Assembly: GCA_036417435.1 (NCBI GenBank)
Contig: CM070901.1
Location: 65,034,501 to 65,098,500 of the forward strand
Source: Inia geoffrensis
Lineage: Eukaryota > Chordata > Mammalia > Artiodactyla > Iniidae
Direction: 5' to 3'
DNA length: 64,000 bases
The notes under the pieces were generated by a model, which saw nothing but the letters and a program-made list of their open reading frames with translations, made no database searches and had not been told where the DNA came from. The translations under genes and the position numbers were made by a program. Shown here piece after piece: positions 22,899-33,890 of this stretch; within the stretch, counting starts at the first letter, position 1; each line of letters starts with the position of its first letter.

Positions 22899-23474
22899 AA
22901 GAAACATTATTTCTAAAATAACATTTTACTTTATTTAAATCTGAGACTTTAAATATGTATGTATAACTAAAGAAATGTTGTTAAATATTATATGGGATAC
23001 TAATGGCAGAGAATTGCTTTTTCATAGTCGTAGTGTAATTCAAGTCTTTTTAGGCTGTCCTTCAATGATTACCACTTTCCATGATCTAAGCCATTAAAGT
23101 GTTCTCATTCTAGATTTGTTCTAATTCCTCAGACTTTTCTAGAGGTGTAGCAATTTGAAGAGTATTGTATTTCAGAGGGAAATATAGTGGTTCTGTTTTC
23201 TGGGTAAATGCTAAATTGGTTGGCTTGTGTTTTATAATACCCTTTTGGATAATACTCATTATTTTGTTGACCTTTGCAGCTACAGCACATTGGGCTGATG
23301 TCCTCAGCAGTCTGCAATAAATTCTTGAATCCATTTCTCGCACCACAACTGAGAGTTCACAGCCCCTTGTCTACAGTTAAGGTATGGATAATTTCTACCT
23401 CATTGTGTTGATTTTCATTGTGCTAGCCTGCAGTGAAGTTGGCCTACAGCTTCTGTGTCGGTCCGCACAGGACC
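22899..23474. other. No gene or repeat assigned
   Basis: Two overlapping minus-strand frames at 23110-23346 show no domain. Unassigned. Confidence 0.4.
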
Positions 23475-23590
23475 TAACATGTATTTAATCCAATCCCTTT
23501 GTTTTCTGTGCAAAAGTCTACAGAGTGAATCCAGAGAGGTCAAACAACTCGTTTCAAGCCACAGATGCTTAGTGAGAGAGTTAGAGCTGT
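23475..23590 (-). mobile_element. MIR fragment, antisense
   Basis: 'CAGAGAGGTCAAACAACTCG', 'AAGCCACAGATGCTTAGTGA' and 'GAGAGTTAGAGCTG' correspond to the reverse MIR core. Divergent. Confidence 0.5.
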
Positions 23591-23849
23591 TGCCTTTCCT
23601 CCCTCCTCTCAGTCCACTGAGGGTTCCTGACACCACACTCTTGGGAATTGGACGAACAAAAGGAAATTGCTTGCCTCAGATCCAGGATAGGATTTTCCAA
23701 GGAAGCAATAGACACTTTGTCTAGGATGGTTCCCGGAAGGGATGGGCAAGTAATAGATTCAACTCACATGGAGGCACAGCATCTTGAAGCTATTCCTCAT
23801 ATGCTCAAGGTTTATTCCAGGTAAGTTTCCAAAAATAACCTTTGCAAGA

Positions 23850-23975
23850 ATGAAAAGCCAGGGGTTCCAATCCAAAGTCCTGATCCAAAGTTCAGTATGG
23901 CAGCCATGTGTACTTGGACATGTTAATGAAACACTTTGAGCGAAGCTTCACTTTTCTCATCTCTAAAATGGCAAA
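23850..23975 (+). mobile_element. MIR fragment, sense
   Basis: 'GGGGTTCCAATCCAAAGTCC', 'TGTGTACTTGGACATGTTAA' and 'TTTTCTCATCTCTAAAATGG' follow the MIR order. Confidence 0.65.
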
Positions 23976-24443
23976 CGAGAAATCCTTTCCAACCTGTTGA
24001 TGAAAACAAGGCACAAGAGGCGATAGAGGTGTTCCCCTAGGTGAGCAAGCAAATTCCTATGAGGTTAGTTCCAGAGCAGGGATATGGGCAGCTCTGTGAC
24101 TGCTCTTCCGTCTCCACACCTGTGCCTCAGAAGGATGGGGTTTGGGTCATTCCATACTGCTGAGTGCATATCATCTTGCTTTCTGTGGGCAGGAGGCCCT
24201 GCAATAGAAGATATAATGCTTTTCTCCTGAGGCATCTTCTCTGGGGCTGGGGAGGCAGAGAATACATTTTGAAGTAGACAGGATTGCTGTATACTCCATG
24301 ATGCTTCTGCTGCAAATCGGTAGATTGATTTCAGCTTGTCATTAGGCATCTGAGAGAAGCACCGAGTGTGCCTGTGTTCTACAGGGGTAAGCAATAACCT
24401 GGGAGAAAATGTGCGATTAGAAATGGCTGCAAACTCCATAGTG

Positions 24444-24612
24444 GCTGTACCAATACTCAATGCTCTGTAATGGCCTATATGGGAAAAGAATCTAAAAAAA
24501 AAAAAAAGTGCATATATGTATATGTATAATTGATTGACTTTGCTGTACACCTGAAAGTAACACAGCATTGTAAATCAAATACACTCCAATAAAAATTAAA
24601 AAAAAAATAGTT
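24444..24612 (+). mobile_element. Short L1 3' tail, sense
   Basis: The last ~165 bp of an L1 3' UTR: 'ATGGGAAAAGAATCTAAA', 'TTGCTGTACACCTGAAAGT', 'AATACACTCCAATAAAAATT' then an A-tail. Flanks 'TGGCTGCAAACTCCATAG' (24424) and 'TGGCTGCGAACTCATGG' (24613) look like a diverged target duplication. Confidence 0.85.
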
Positions 24613-24680
24613 GGCTGCGAACTCATGGTGGAGTCAGTTTCCATTCAAGGCACCCTCTCTAAGTAAATCAGAAAAGATTC

Positions 24681-24820
24681 CATTCATTCACTCACTCACT
24701 CACTCATTCATTGATTCAAGCAATTTTTTAAATGTCTATGATATTGCAGAAACTTAGTGCCATGTTGTGGGGATACAAAACAGAGTATGATCCAATCTCT
24801 ATTTTCAAAGAGCTCCTCTA
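24681..24820 (-). mobile_element. L2 3' end with (CATT/CACT)n, antisense
   Basis: The repeat CATTCATTCACTCACTCACT is the terminal L2 satellite in reverse. It is followed by 'TGGGGATACAAAACAGAGTA' and 'CAAAGAGCTCCTC', the antisense L2 3' UTR. Confidence 0.7.
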
Positions 24821-24824
24821 GGTG

Positions 24825-25060
24825 ACAACAGAGTTAGCTGTAAATCGCATGGGTTCTGGGTTCAAATCCTGATGCAACTTTTACTGGTTGGTGACATTAG
24901 GCAAGTTACAAGACCTCTGTCTCCAATTTCCTCATCTGTAAAATGGGGACATCAAGATACTCTACCTTATGGAATGATTATGAGGGTAAAATGAGTTAAC
25001 ATTTGCAAAAATGCTTAGAACAATGCCTGGCATCTAGTAAATGTTACAGAAGTTTGAAGT
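24825..25060 (+). mobile_element. MIR SINE, sense, well preserved
   Basis: Nearly complete: 'TTCTGGGTTCAAATCCTGAT', 'AGGCAAGTTACAAGACCTCT', 'TCCTCATCTGTAAAATGGGG', 'AATGCCTGGCATCTAGTAAA'. Confidence 0.9.
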
Positions 25061-25371
25061 AAATGAGTAGATAAATATATAATAATTTAGAAGAGAAGAC
25101 ATACAGGCAAATAAGAGAGTCACATGCAGTGATGGGGATTTCAACTCCTTTCACTCTTTTTCCTTCCCCATCCAGCTCCTCAATCTCTCCCCTCACATCA
25201 GTTTTCCTTACCATAAGGAGGTGTCTTAACATTATGATTTCTCAAGCTATGCTATGAGAGGTATCATTATTAGCAAGTTTGACATTTGTTGTCTCGTTGC
25301 TTCTCTATTCTGAACCCATTATGTTTGCTCTGCTTGATGGCAAGGGATGAAGCATGGGTGAGATGAAGCTG

Positions 25372-25400
25372 GTGTGTGTGTGTGTGTGTGTGTGTGTGTG
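25372..25400. repeat. (GT)n microsatellite
   Basis: Uninterrupted GT dinucleotide run of about 14 units, a likely polymorphic site. Confidence 0.95.
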
Positions 25401-26099
25401 CACAGTGTGAGTGATAGCAAAAGAGTTAGCAAGGGAAAAAGGAATATGAGATCTCCAGGCACCCATGAAGTGGACTGAGGGGTAACCTGAGAGAAGGAGA
25501 AAGAAGAACATATTAGCATTATCTTCTGGGCTCCAAGAGGATCTTGGGGCCACCTTATAACACAAACTTAAGGACTATAATGGGAAGGATACCCCCTGGA
25601 GCTGTATAAGCTGTGGCTCTAGGTATAATGAAAGAATGGCAGGCAGTCTTCTCGCCAGTGATAATCTTAGTTCAGATGACTTTACTAGATAGGTGGGTAG
25701 GTTATAATTATAATATCATGTGGGATGGGTTATAATAGAAAGAGATGTGAGGTGCTATAGGCATACAACAGGGAAAGAGCCTAACTTGGTCTCAGTGAAT
25801 TTAGAAATGCTTCCCAAACTGGTGACGACTCAGCTCCAAAATCAGGACAAGCTTCCATAGGACACTCAGTATTTATTAAACCCTTGTCCTTTGCCTGGAA
25901 TTGCATCAAGCATTGCCAGAGAGGAGAAACTTAGGATCTTGTGGTGGAAACATAATTTCCACAAAGACTCATTCTTCTATAACAAAGATCGTCTGTGATA
26001 AAGGGTTAGAGGCAGACATAAGTCATGTGGAAGAGGTGTTAGGTCAGTTCTGCGTGAGTTCAAAAGGCATACCAGGACCAAACTGAGCTAACAGGAAAA
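25401..26099. other. No gene or repeat assigned
   Basis: Small frames only (for example 25901-26086). Unassigned. Confidence 0.4.
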
Positions 26100-26668
26100 A
26101 AAATCTGCTTAATGCAGGAAAAGCTTTTTCATAGTCAGAAGCTGTTCAAGCATGGAATGATCTGTCCATGGTAGGAGCGAGGCCCTTGATAGTGTCTTTA
26201 ATTTGAGTCAGGGGGCTTGTTGGAGATTTTTATTTGTTAGGATAATGCTAACTATGGAAAACAGTTAAATCTCTAATGTTGCTGTCTTAACACAATTTCA
26301 GATTATTTCTTGTTCATGTATAAGTGTTCCAGTTGGCAGACGACTTTCTTCCTTAGGGTGATTCAGGGCACCTTCTGTTCTCCGGCTTCATTATCCTCTG
26401 AACTAGGGGAAAAAGGGTGGAGAAAAAATGAGAACTTCTGCTCATGTTATATTGGGTGATAATTGATCACACCTAGATACTAGAAAGACTGGGAAATGTG
26501 GTCCCTGGCTGGAAAGCCACCTCCCAGTTATAAATCTCTATTATGGAAAGGAGAACCCCAATTTTGAATGGCCAGCTGGCCATCGCTGCCATACGACTGA
26601 TGCCTCAGCAGAGAGGTTTCACTAGATGACCTTTAAGGTTCCTATGAACTTTGAATTCTATGGTTCTA
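26100..26668 (+). mobile_element. L3/CR1 LINE 3' end, sense, split in two
   Basis: 26100-26225 ('GAAGCTGTTCAAGCATGGAA') and 26585-26668 ('CACTAGATGACCTTTAAGG', 'ATTCTATGGTTCT') are consecutive parts of the CR1/L3 3' end. About 355 bp of another ancient repeat separates them. Confidence 0.6.
26226..26584. mobile_element. Ancient repeat inserted into L3/CR1, family unresolved
   Basis: Recognisable phrases of a common eutherian element: 'TGTCTTAACACAATTTCAGA', 'TTCTTGTTCATGTATAAG', 'GGGTGATTCAGGGCACC', 'GACTGGGAAATGTGGTCC'. I cannot name it safely. Confidence 0.5.
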
Positions 26669-26669
26669 A

Positions 26670-26870
26670 TAGGTCCTGATTCTTTCTATAATTACTTTTG
26701 TATTTTTGGGCAAGTCACTTATCCTCTTTGATCTTAGTTGATTCATCAGTAAAATGAGATTAACAATTGCATTTCAGTTAACAATGACTCAGGGTCATTG
26801 TGGGATTCAGATGAAATAATGTGCGTGAAAGTGTTTGCTAAATTTGAAAGTGCTCTAAAGCTGTGAGACA
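26670..26870 (+). mobile_element. MIR SINE, sense
   Basis: 'GGGCAAGTCACTTATCCTCT', 'TTGATTCATCAGTAAAATG', 'TGTGGGATTCAGATGAAATA', 'TGTGCGTGAAAGTG' in order. Confidence 0.8.
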
Positions 26871-27389
26871 TTATTCTTAGACAGTTGATTCAAACTTAGC
26901 TTTGACTTAGGCCTGTAGTTGAGCTTAGGTATTTCTTCCATGTGTCTGTGAGAGATTATTATAATGCTCTGATAAGGAAAATTTTGAATGACTTATATTT
27001 CCATAGTTTTGCTTTTCATTTTTGAATGACCTTAAAGTATTTTTCTAACTCAAGCAAAAAGAACAATACAAACTATACCAAATAGAATCTCTTTGCCTGT
27101 TATACAATTGTATCCATCCCTTCAATATCATAGGGTACAGAAATATAGATCACCTATTCATTTTGGACATTTTGAAGTTAAAATAAGGGCATAAATAGGT
27201 ATCAAAACATTTATGAAGTTTAATGATACACAGGTAAAAGATATAACTATTGTTACTACTATATTAGAACTTAATTAAATAGAATGTAGGGTAATGAATA
27301 TTCTAGTTAATTGAATATTCTGTTAACTGAGATACCCCACATGCAACATTCTGAATCTTCAAATCAGAAACCTAAAAAAGGAACAGAGA
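26871..27389. other. No gene or repeat assigned
   Basis: AT-rich sequence without coding signal. Confidence 0.4.
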
Positions 27390-27475
27390 AATTACCCACT
27401 CTATTTTCTCAGTTAACAGACCAGGAAACTGAGGCCTACAGTGGTGGCTAAAGATTACAGACCTGGCTTTCAGAG
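27390..27475 (-). mobile_element. MIR fragment, antisense
   Basis: 'CAGACCAGGAAACTGAGGCC' is the reverse MIR core. Flanks are decayed. Confidence 0.55.
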
Positions 27476-27686
27476 GCCGTGAACTAAACAGAATAATAGA
27501 AGAGGTGCATTTTGTCTAGGACCTCTAAAATTTAATAGAGCTCTTCTCAATATACCATAGTATTTATTTGTCAACATTTTTGAAAATTTTATTGTTTAGA
27601 GTAGCTATAGAGATGAAAGGAACAGATTGGGCAGAGTATACATGTTCTGAACACACTCTAGAAGTTTCCTTTTTGGACAACTCTTA

Positions 27687-27957
27687 AAACATTTTATTGA
27701 AGTATAGTTGACTTACAATATTGTGTTAATTTCTGCTGTACAGCAAAGCGATCCAGTTATACATAAATATTCTTCTTCCTATTCTTTTCAATGTTGGTTT
27801 ATCCCAGGGTATTGAATGTAGTTCCCTGTGCTATACAGTAGGATCTTGTTGTCTATCCATCCTATATATACTAGTTGTCACCTGCTAATCCCAAACTCCC
27901 AATTTATCCCTGTCCCACCCCCACTCCCCCTTGGTAACTCTTTGATATAAAGTTGGT
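27687..27957 (-). mobile_element. L1 3'-UTR end, antisense
   Basis: 'TTTATTGAAGTATAGTTGAC', 'GTGCTATACAGTAGGATCTT', 'CCCAAACTCCCAATTTATCC', stopping after 'CTTGGTAACTCTTTGATA'. About 270 bp, strongly 5'-truncated. Confidence 0.9.
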
Positions 27958-28723
27958 TTCTATGATTTGATGGTTTTTACTCTCATTTCTGGTTTACTAG
28001 GGATTCTGGCAGGATGAGTGCTGGTTAGTTGAAATGTTAATTGTATTCCTAGTAGTTGTGATGTTTTTAAGCGTAGTGTCCCACTGTAAAAGTATGGATC
28101 AGCTTGTCGCAGAATAAAGGGGACTGGAAATAAGTAAGCACTGTGATGATAAGCGCCATAAAAGAGAGAGATAAGCAGATGGTGATAGATGGGGAGACAG
28201 GAAGAATTAGAATTTGTCTGGGACTCTGGTGTTCTCACCCTGCCCCTTGCGTTCTATATTTAACATCAAATGGCAGAACAAGGTTGCTGAGAGTAAGAAG
28301 CTGGAGCCCCGCCAATCCACTGGCATCCAAGCCATGCACTTTGCAACTCCACTTCTCTAGCTGTTCATGTGAGGAGGATGGATGACAACAGGATTCTGAA
28401 GAAATTACTTTGCCCTGAGCTGAGACGACAGCCATTAGCAAGCCTTCTCCTGTATGTCAGGGGAAGCTCTCCAAGGATATATAAATGAATATAGAGGTAG
28501 TGGAGCACAGGCACCAGTTGCCACAATAGCTGTGGATAAAAAATACTGATCAGAGTGGAAGTCATTACAGTGTTGGATTAGAGGGTTCTGGGGGGCTATA
28601 GTTTTGTGTGTACATGTGTGTATGTGTGCATGCATGGATCTATGTGAGTGTAGGCACCTAATATTATAAGCAGATATCACTTTCGTTCATAGTGTTGTGC
28701 ACAAGTGTCTTGATTCTATTCCC
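27958..28723. other. No gene or repeat assigned
   Basis: Several small frames on both strands overlap without domain features. Contains a GTGT/TGCATGCA-rich patch near 28606-28650. Confidence 0.4.
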
Positions 28724-28940
28724 TTTTTTTTTTTTTTTTTTTTTTTTGTGGTACGCGGGCCTCTCACTGTTGTGGCCTCTCCCGTTGTGGAGCACAGGCT
28801 CCAGACGCGCAGGCTCAGTGGCCATGGCTCACCAGCCCAGCTGCTCCGCGGCATGTGGGATCTTCCCAGACCGGGGCACGAACCCGTGTCCCCTGCGTCG
28901 GCAGGCAGACTGTCAACCACTGCGCCACCAGGGAAGCCCC
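28724..28940 (-). mobile_element. CHR SINE, short form, antisense
   Basis: Full short CHR with a 24-base T-run at its left end, ending 'CACCAGGGAAGCCCC'. A second T-run of 18 follows at 28943, so the SINE probably landed in or beside a pre-existing T-tract and the target duplication cannot be resolved. Confidence 0.93.
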
Positions 28941-29092
28941 CATTTTTTTTTTTTTTTTTTATTTACCACTGAATACTTCTGATTACCAAAAGTCTTTCTC
29001 TCTGTATTTTTACTATTCTCTTAACACTTCCTGTAATACTCTCTTATGCTTTAGGTGTCATGGGCAGATTGTATTTTCCAAAGCTGGCTGCA

Positions 29093-29748
29093 ATAATTCC
29101 ACTCCTGGATATATGTCTGAAAAAAACAAAAAACTAATTTGAAAAGATACATGCACCCCAATGTTCATAGCAGCACTATTTACAATTACCAAGATATAAA
29201 CGCAACCTAAGTGTCCATCGACAGATGAATGAAGAATGTACATCTATATCCATATCTATATGTATATCTATATCTTTATGTATATCTATATCTATATCTA
29301 TATGTACAATGGAATATCAGCCACAAAAAAGAATGAAATCTTGCCTTTTGCAGCGACATAGGTTGACTTGGAGGGCATTATGCTAAGTGAAATAAGTCAG
29401 ACAGAGAAACGCAAATAGTGTATGATATCACTTACATGTGGAATCTAAAAAATACAACAAATTAGTGACTATAACAAAAAAGAAGCAGACTCACAGATAT
29501 AGAGAATAAACTAGTGGTTACCAGTGGGGAGAGGGAAGGGAGGCCAATATAGGAGTAGGGTATTAAGAGGTACAAACTGTTAGGTATGAAATAAGCTACA
29601 AGAATATATTGTAAAACACAGGGAATATAACCAATATTTTATAATAACTATAACTGGAGTACAACCTTTACAAATTGTGAATCCTATAGTGTACACTGGT
29701 AACATATAATATTGTATAGCAACTATACTTCAATTAAAAAAATGCAAA
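29093..29748 (+). mobile_element. L1 3' end, sense
   Basis: 'GATACATGCACCCCAATGTT', 'GCAGCACTATTTACAATTAC', 'TATGCTAAGTGAAATAAGTC', 'AGCAACTATACTTCAATTAA' then an A-rich tail. It is 5'-truncated in the ORF2 C-terminus. A TATC-rich microsatellite (29241-29306) has expanded where 'atgtatatata' normally stands. Confidence 0.9.
29241..29306. repeat. (TATC)/(TATATC)n microsatellite inside L1
   Basis: Imperfect TATATCTATATC units over about 65 bases within the L1. Confidence 0.85.
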
Positions 29749-29769
29749 AAACTCCCCCAAGTTTGGTAC

Positions 29770-30275
29770 TCCAATTCCATATCAACAATGTGATCTTGAC
29801 GCTTTTCCCATTGGGAGATGGGGGGTTCTATATCCCTTCCCCTGGAATATGGAAGGGACTGTGATTCATTTGTAACCAAAAGAATGTGGCAGAAGAGATG
29901 ACGGAGCCTCCACCTGGTAAGCTGGAATTCTTGGGCTGGAGCCCTAAGACTTCATGTAAACCATCTAATTGCCATGAGGCCACCACAGTCTGAGGAAACT
30001 CAGACTATCCCAGGTTGAGAAACCACATGGAGAAGCCCTAAGACTAAATGAAAATAGAGCAACATCCACCCAGCCCCCAGTACCTCCCCCCTCACTGCTC
30101 CAGCTTTACCTACCATCTGACCATAGCCCCGTGAGAGACCTGAGCCAGAAACACCCAGCTGAGCCCTTCCTCAGTTCTTGACCCACAGAAACCATTAGGT
30201 GTTACAAAATGATGTTTTCCTTGATTTAGGCTACCAAGTTTGAAGTGATTAGTTATGTAGCCACAGAGTCCAAAT
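29770..30275 (+). mobile_element. Ancient LTR-like repeat (MLT1/MaLR type suspected)
   Basis: 'GATTCATTTGTAACCAAAAG', 'GAAACCACATGGAGAAGCC', 'CAGCTGAGCCCTTCCTCAG', 'TTCTTGACCCACAGAAACCA', then a decayed end. A familiar eutherian LTR layout; the family name is not certain. Confidence 0.55.
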
Positions 30276-30619
30276 AACCTTTCTTTAAGGCTTTTCTCTT
30301 GAATACATTTCACACTTGTTAACTTTACTCCATTGTCTTCAGCTATTGCTGGGATCTTGACTACATTCTTTCCAACCTCTACCCTCAAATCAGACACATT
30401 GGACTGAATAATGCCAAAAGGAGGACAGGAAGAGTTTTATATAGCATCCTATTTTGCTCCTTCATTGGTTTGTGTGTATCTGTTTTATCACTAAGTTGAA
30501 CATACACATCAAGCATGATACTCTCACTAGACCCTCAATATAGTTTGCACATATGGGTGATTACAACTCCACCATCTATTACTCACATAACAGCTGGAGT
30601 GAAGTTTGAAATACAAAAC
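30276..30619. other. No gene or repeat assigned
   Basis: About 340 bp of unassigned sequence, including part of a minus-strand 95-codon frame (30110-30397) that lies partly in the LTR-like repeat. Confidence 0.4.
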
Positions 30620-31300
30620 CAGACTTTATAATATCATCCTGCTCAAAACTCCCCAATGAGGTCCATCACTCTTAGAGTCAAAGACAACTTCTTTAGAAGG
30701 CCTTATGTGTTTACGTGATTTGGTCTCTACCCACCTGTCTTATGTTAACTTCCATCACCTCTTTCCTTCATTTAACTATAACTACATTGGCCTTCTTCTT
30801 ACTTCTTGATATACCCATCTCATTCCCACTTAGGGCTTTTTCACATTTGCTATTTCCTCTGCTTAATGCTCTTGCCCCTGATCTTTACATGACTTACCCA
30901 TTAGCACTCAGGCATCTGCTTCTATGTCTCTTCCTTTGAGTGGGTTTCTCTTACAATCCTATCTGGATTTGTCGCCACAACTTACCCTTTTGATACTCTC
31001 TGTCATTTCTCTGCTTTCATTTTTTTTTTTTTTTTTTTTTTTGTGGTACGTGGGCCTCTCATTGTTGTGGCCTCTCACGCTGCGGAGCACAGGCTCCGGA
31101 CGCGTAGGCTCAGCGGCCATGGCTCATGGGCCTAGCCGCTCCGCGGCATGTGGGATCTTCCTGGACTGGGGCACGAACCCGTGTCCCCTGCATCGGCAGG
31201 CGGACTCTCAACCACTGCGCCACTAGGGAAGCCCTGCTTTCTGTTTTTCATAACAGTCATTACTATGAGAAATTATATCGTGTATGTAACAGGTTGTATG
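30620..31300 (+). mobile_element. L2 LINE 3' region, sense, interrupted by a SINE
   Basis: 'ATCCTGCTCAAAACTCCCCA', 'TTAGAAGGCCTTATGTG', 'ACTACATTGGCCTTCTTCTT', 'CCTCTGCTTAATGCTCTTGC', 'AATCCTATCTGGATTTG' follow the L2 3' UTR order. The SINE at 31020-31233 splits it. Confidence 0.75.
31020..31233 (-). mobile_element. CHR SINE, short form, antisense
   Basis: Target duplication 'CTGCTTTCATTTTT' (31011) versus 'CTGCTTTCTGTTTTT' (31234). CpG sites are largely kept ('GGACGCG', 'CCGCTCCGCGG'). Inserted in an L2. Confidence 0.94.
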
Positions 31301-31747
31301 AGGAAATGTTTCTGTTGTCTTAGATTTGTCTGAGCTTGCAGAGGTGAAATCAAGGGATGTTAATTGCTGATATATTCTAAAAATGTGCCAGATCTCTGTG
31401 TATATCTGTAAGGCGACAATTTAACAATTGTCTAGCAGCCCTTAGCCACTCATGCGTGTCAAGGGCATGTGAGATGATGGATGAGAGGAAGACTAGAGAG
31501 GAAGTATCTCTCTAAAGAGAGTTGCCAATGGCTATGCTGGGCATTGAATCCCTCCCTTCAGGGGAAGGAGAACTTCCCCTTTAACATAAGCCAAGTAAAT
31601 GGTCTACAAGAAAACTGCTCAACAAATGTGACCTGTGTCCTGGGATCTTGGTACGGGTAGGAGATTGGTGGACATAGGGACCAGTTCCAGATTCCTGCCT
31701 GTAGAGACCCAAGGGTTGGATCCAGAGTGACTGGCTGGAGCCACTCA
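31301..31747. other. No gene or repeat assigned
   Basis: Unassigned; frames running in from the neighbouring SINE are not genes. Confidence 0.4.
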
Positions 31748-31760
31748 GAAAGCAGAATGA

Positions 31761-31976
31761 GGGCTTCCCTGGTGGCCCAATGGTTGAGAGTCCGCCTGCC
31801 GATGCAGGGGACATGGGTTCATGCCCCAGTCCAGGAAGATCCCACATGCTGTGGAGTGTCTGGGCCCGTGAGCCATGGCTGCTGAGCCTGTGCGTCCGGA
31901 GCCTGTGCTCTGCAACCAGAGAGGCCACAACAGTGAGAGGCCCATGTACCGCAAAAAAAAAAAAAAAAAAAAAAAA
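31761..31976 (+). mobile_element. CHR SINE, short form, sense
   Basis: Starts 'GGGCTTCCCTGGTGGCCCA' and ends in a 23-base A-tail. Duplication 'AGAAAGCAGAATGAG' left versus 'AGAAAGCAGAGCAAG' right. Box A has one change (GGCCCAATGG). Confidence 0.94.
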
Positions 31977-31991
31977 AGAAAGCAGAGCAAG

Positions 31992-32344
31992 CAGGAAGGG
32001 CCACAGTGAGGGCAAGCCTCCTTTGCTGATGGCAGGACCAAGATAAGCATACTTTTCAGCAGACCAGGTAGACCTGAATCACATATCCAGCTTTTAATCT
32101 TATTGAAGAGGACTTTTCCCAAGAGGGTTTCCTGCCAGTGGAAGGCACCCAGCAGAAAGGCTGGAAGTGTGGTGTGGACCATCACAGCAGGGGTGTGGCT
32201 TAGAAGAGTAAGTGAGTGGGTAGGGTCATAATGGTCATAAGTTTGGAGGTCACCTGATTGGGAGGAAATTCTTCTAAAGATCTCCAGAGAGATGAGATCA
32301 TAAAAGGAACTACAAAGAGTCCCATAAGAGAAAGAGCCAGGCTA
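31992..32344. other. No gene or repeat assigned
   Basis: Unassigned sequence between a SINE and an L1 fragment. Confidence 0.35.
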
Positions 32345-32932
32345 GATCTGAAGTGGGTCTCTTGTAAACAGCATATATTATATGTTTCTTATTTTTATAT
32401 CCATTCAGCCAGTCTATGTCTTTTGGTTGGAGCATTTAATCCATTTACATTTAAGGTAATTATCAATATGTATGTTCTTATTGCCATTTTATTAATTGTT
32501 TTGGATTTGTTTTTGTAGGTCTTTTTTCTTCCTTTCATCTTTTGTTCTCTTGTGATTTGATGACTTTCTTTAGTATTGTATTTCTTTAATATTGGATTCC
32601 TTTTTCTTTTTTTTGTGTGTATATCTGTCATAGATTTTTGGTTTCCATGAAGTTTCGATATAGCAGTCTATATATACACATGATTGTTTTAAGTTGCTGA
32701 TCTCTTAGTTTTAAATGCATTGCAAATATCCTGCATTCTCTTCCTCTCAGGATTACTGGTTTAGAGATCATATTTGTGTGTGGATAGTTTCCTACCGTTA
32801 CTATGTGCTTGCCTTTACCAGTGAGCTTTCCCATTTCGTAATTTTCTTGTTTCTAGTTGTGGCCTTTTCTTTTCCACCTAGAGAAGTTCCTTTAGCTTCG
32901 TTGTAAAGCTGGTTTGGTGGTGCTGGTTTGGT
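32345..32932 (-). mobile_element. L1 ORF1/ORF2 junction fragment, antisense
   Basis: 'AAGTGGGTCTCTTGTAAACA' and 'TTTGGTTGGAGCATTTAATC' are the ORF2 start in reverse (minus-strand residues 'IITLNVNGLNAPTKRHRLAE'). 'AGAAGTTCCTTTAGC' and 'AAGCTGGTTTGGTGGTGCTG' are the ORF1 end. About 350 bp of spacer separates them, unlike the large L1 at 18.5 kb. Confidence 0.88.
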
Positions 32933-33386
32933 GGCTACAGTACCCATTGAAATAAGACCTATCTTGCTCCTTAACTGTGTCCCCACTTTTCCTTCCTTAT
33001 TATCCCCCAACCCTGAAGGAATAGGAGGTAACAAAATGAGGAGTGAAGAGACCTAAAGAAACAGAGAGGAAACTCACTAAGTACCCCACCCCTTTCCTGC
33101 TGCCCAATTCTTAGCCCAAGATGGAGGATACACTAAAAACCTAAAAATTGATGAGAGTGATATTTTGATATTAAGTTGGATTGGACTTTAAAGTTTTGAA
33201 AATGAGACTCATTCAATAATGTGTGAAATGAAGAGAAAATGTATGCTGGGTGCCCTAGCTATCATTCAGTGGTCAGAAAGAAAGCTCCAGCATAGCGTAT
33301 GAAAACGAGTTTATGATGATTAAAATGAGCTTATGATGACTTTTCTTCACACTTCACGGAATCTAGTTTGTTAAATAAACTTGTTG
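32933..33386. other. No gene or repeat assigned
   Basis: Unassigned. Confidence 0.35.
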
Positions 33387-33396
33387 CACACACACA

Positions 33397-33427
<31 letters not shown>
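33387..33427. repeat. (CA)n microsatellite
   Basis: CA run with one GTA interruption near 33398. Confidence 0.95.
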
Positions 33428-33560
33428 TTATTTATTATGTACTTCCTGTCTCTTACATCAGAAGGTAAACTCCATGAGGGCAAGGCCTTTGTCTTCTTTG
33501 TTCACTGTTGTATCCCAGTGTTTAGAAGAATGTTGGCACCGTGGTGCTGCTTGATGTTTT
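33428..33560 (+). mobile_element. L2 3' end, sense
   Basis: 'AAACTCCATGAGGGCAAGGC', 'TTTGTTCACTGTTGTATCCC', 'AGTGTTTAGAAGAATGTTGG' is the L2 3' UTR end. Confidence 0.8.
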
Positions 33561-33734
33561 TTTCCTTGAAAAATGAATTCTAGAAGGATGCAAATAAACC
33601 ATTGTTTTTCCCCTGGATATTATCATTCCTTAGGGTAGCACTATTCTGGCTCAGGACTCCCACAGAAAACATATCCTTGTAGAGTCCTGTGAGTTGGCTG
33701 GAGAGGAAGAGTGGGCAGGGGAGTGGAAAGCTCT

Positions 33735-33890
33735 GGAGCAAAGGCACCTACTAGATGTGTGTCTGACGGATCACTTAACTGCTGTGAGCCTCACTTTCCT
33801 TGTCTGTGGAATCAGGATTCCATCATCTACTTGACAAGGTCACGGTGAGGATTATATTCATAATGTACTCAGTTTCTGGTTCATTGTGCC
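33735..33890 (+). mobile_element. MIR fragment, sense
   Basis: 'GGATCACTTAACTGCTGTGA', 'GCCTCACTTTCCTTGTCTGT', 'GGTGAGGATTATATTCATAA'. Confidence 0.65.

Noticed and set aside
24065..24568. 167-codon minus-strand open frame
   Set aside because: Its first third runs through an L1 tail and the rest shows no domain. Open frames of this length are expected by chance several times in 64 kb on six frames.
33368..33427. Regularly repeated short units that might suggest an array
   Set aside because: Plain CA microsatellite; no CRISPR-type repeat/spacer structure exists in the window.
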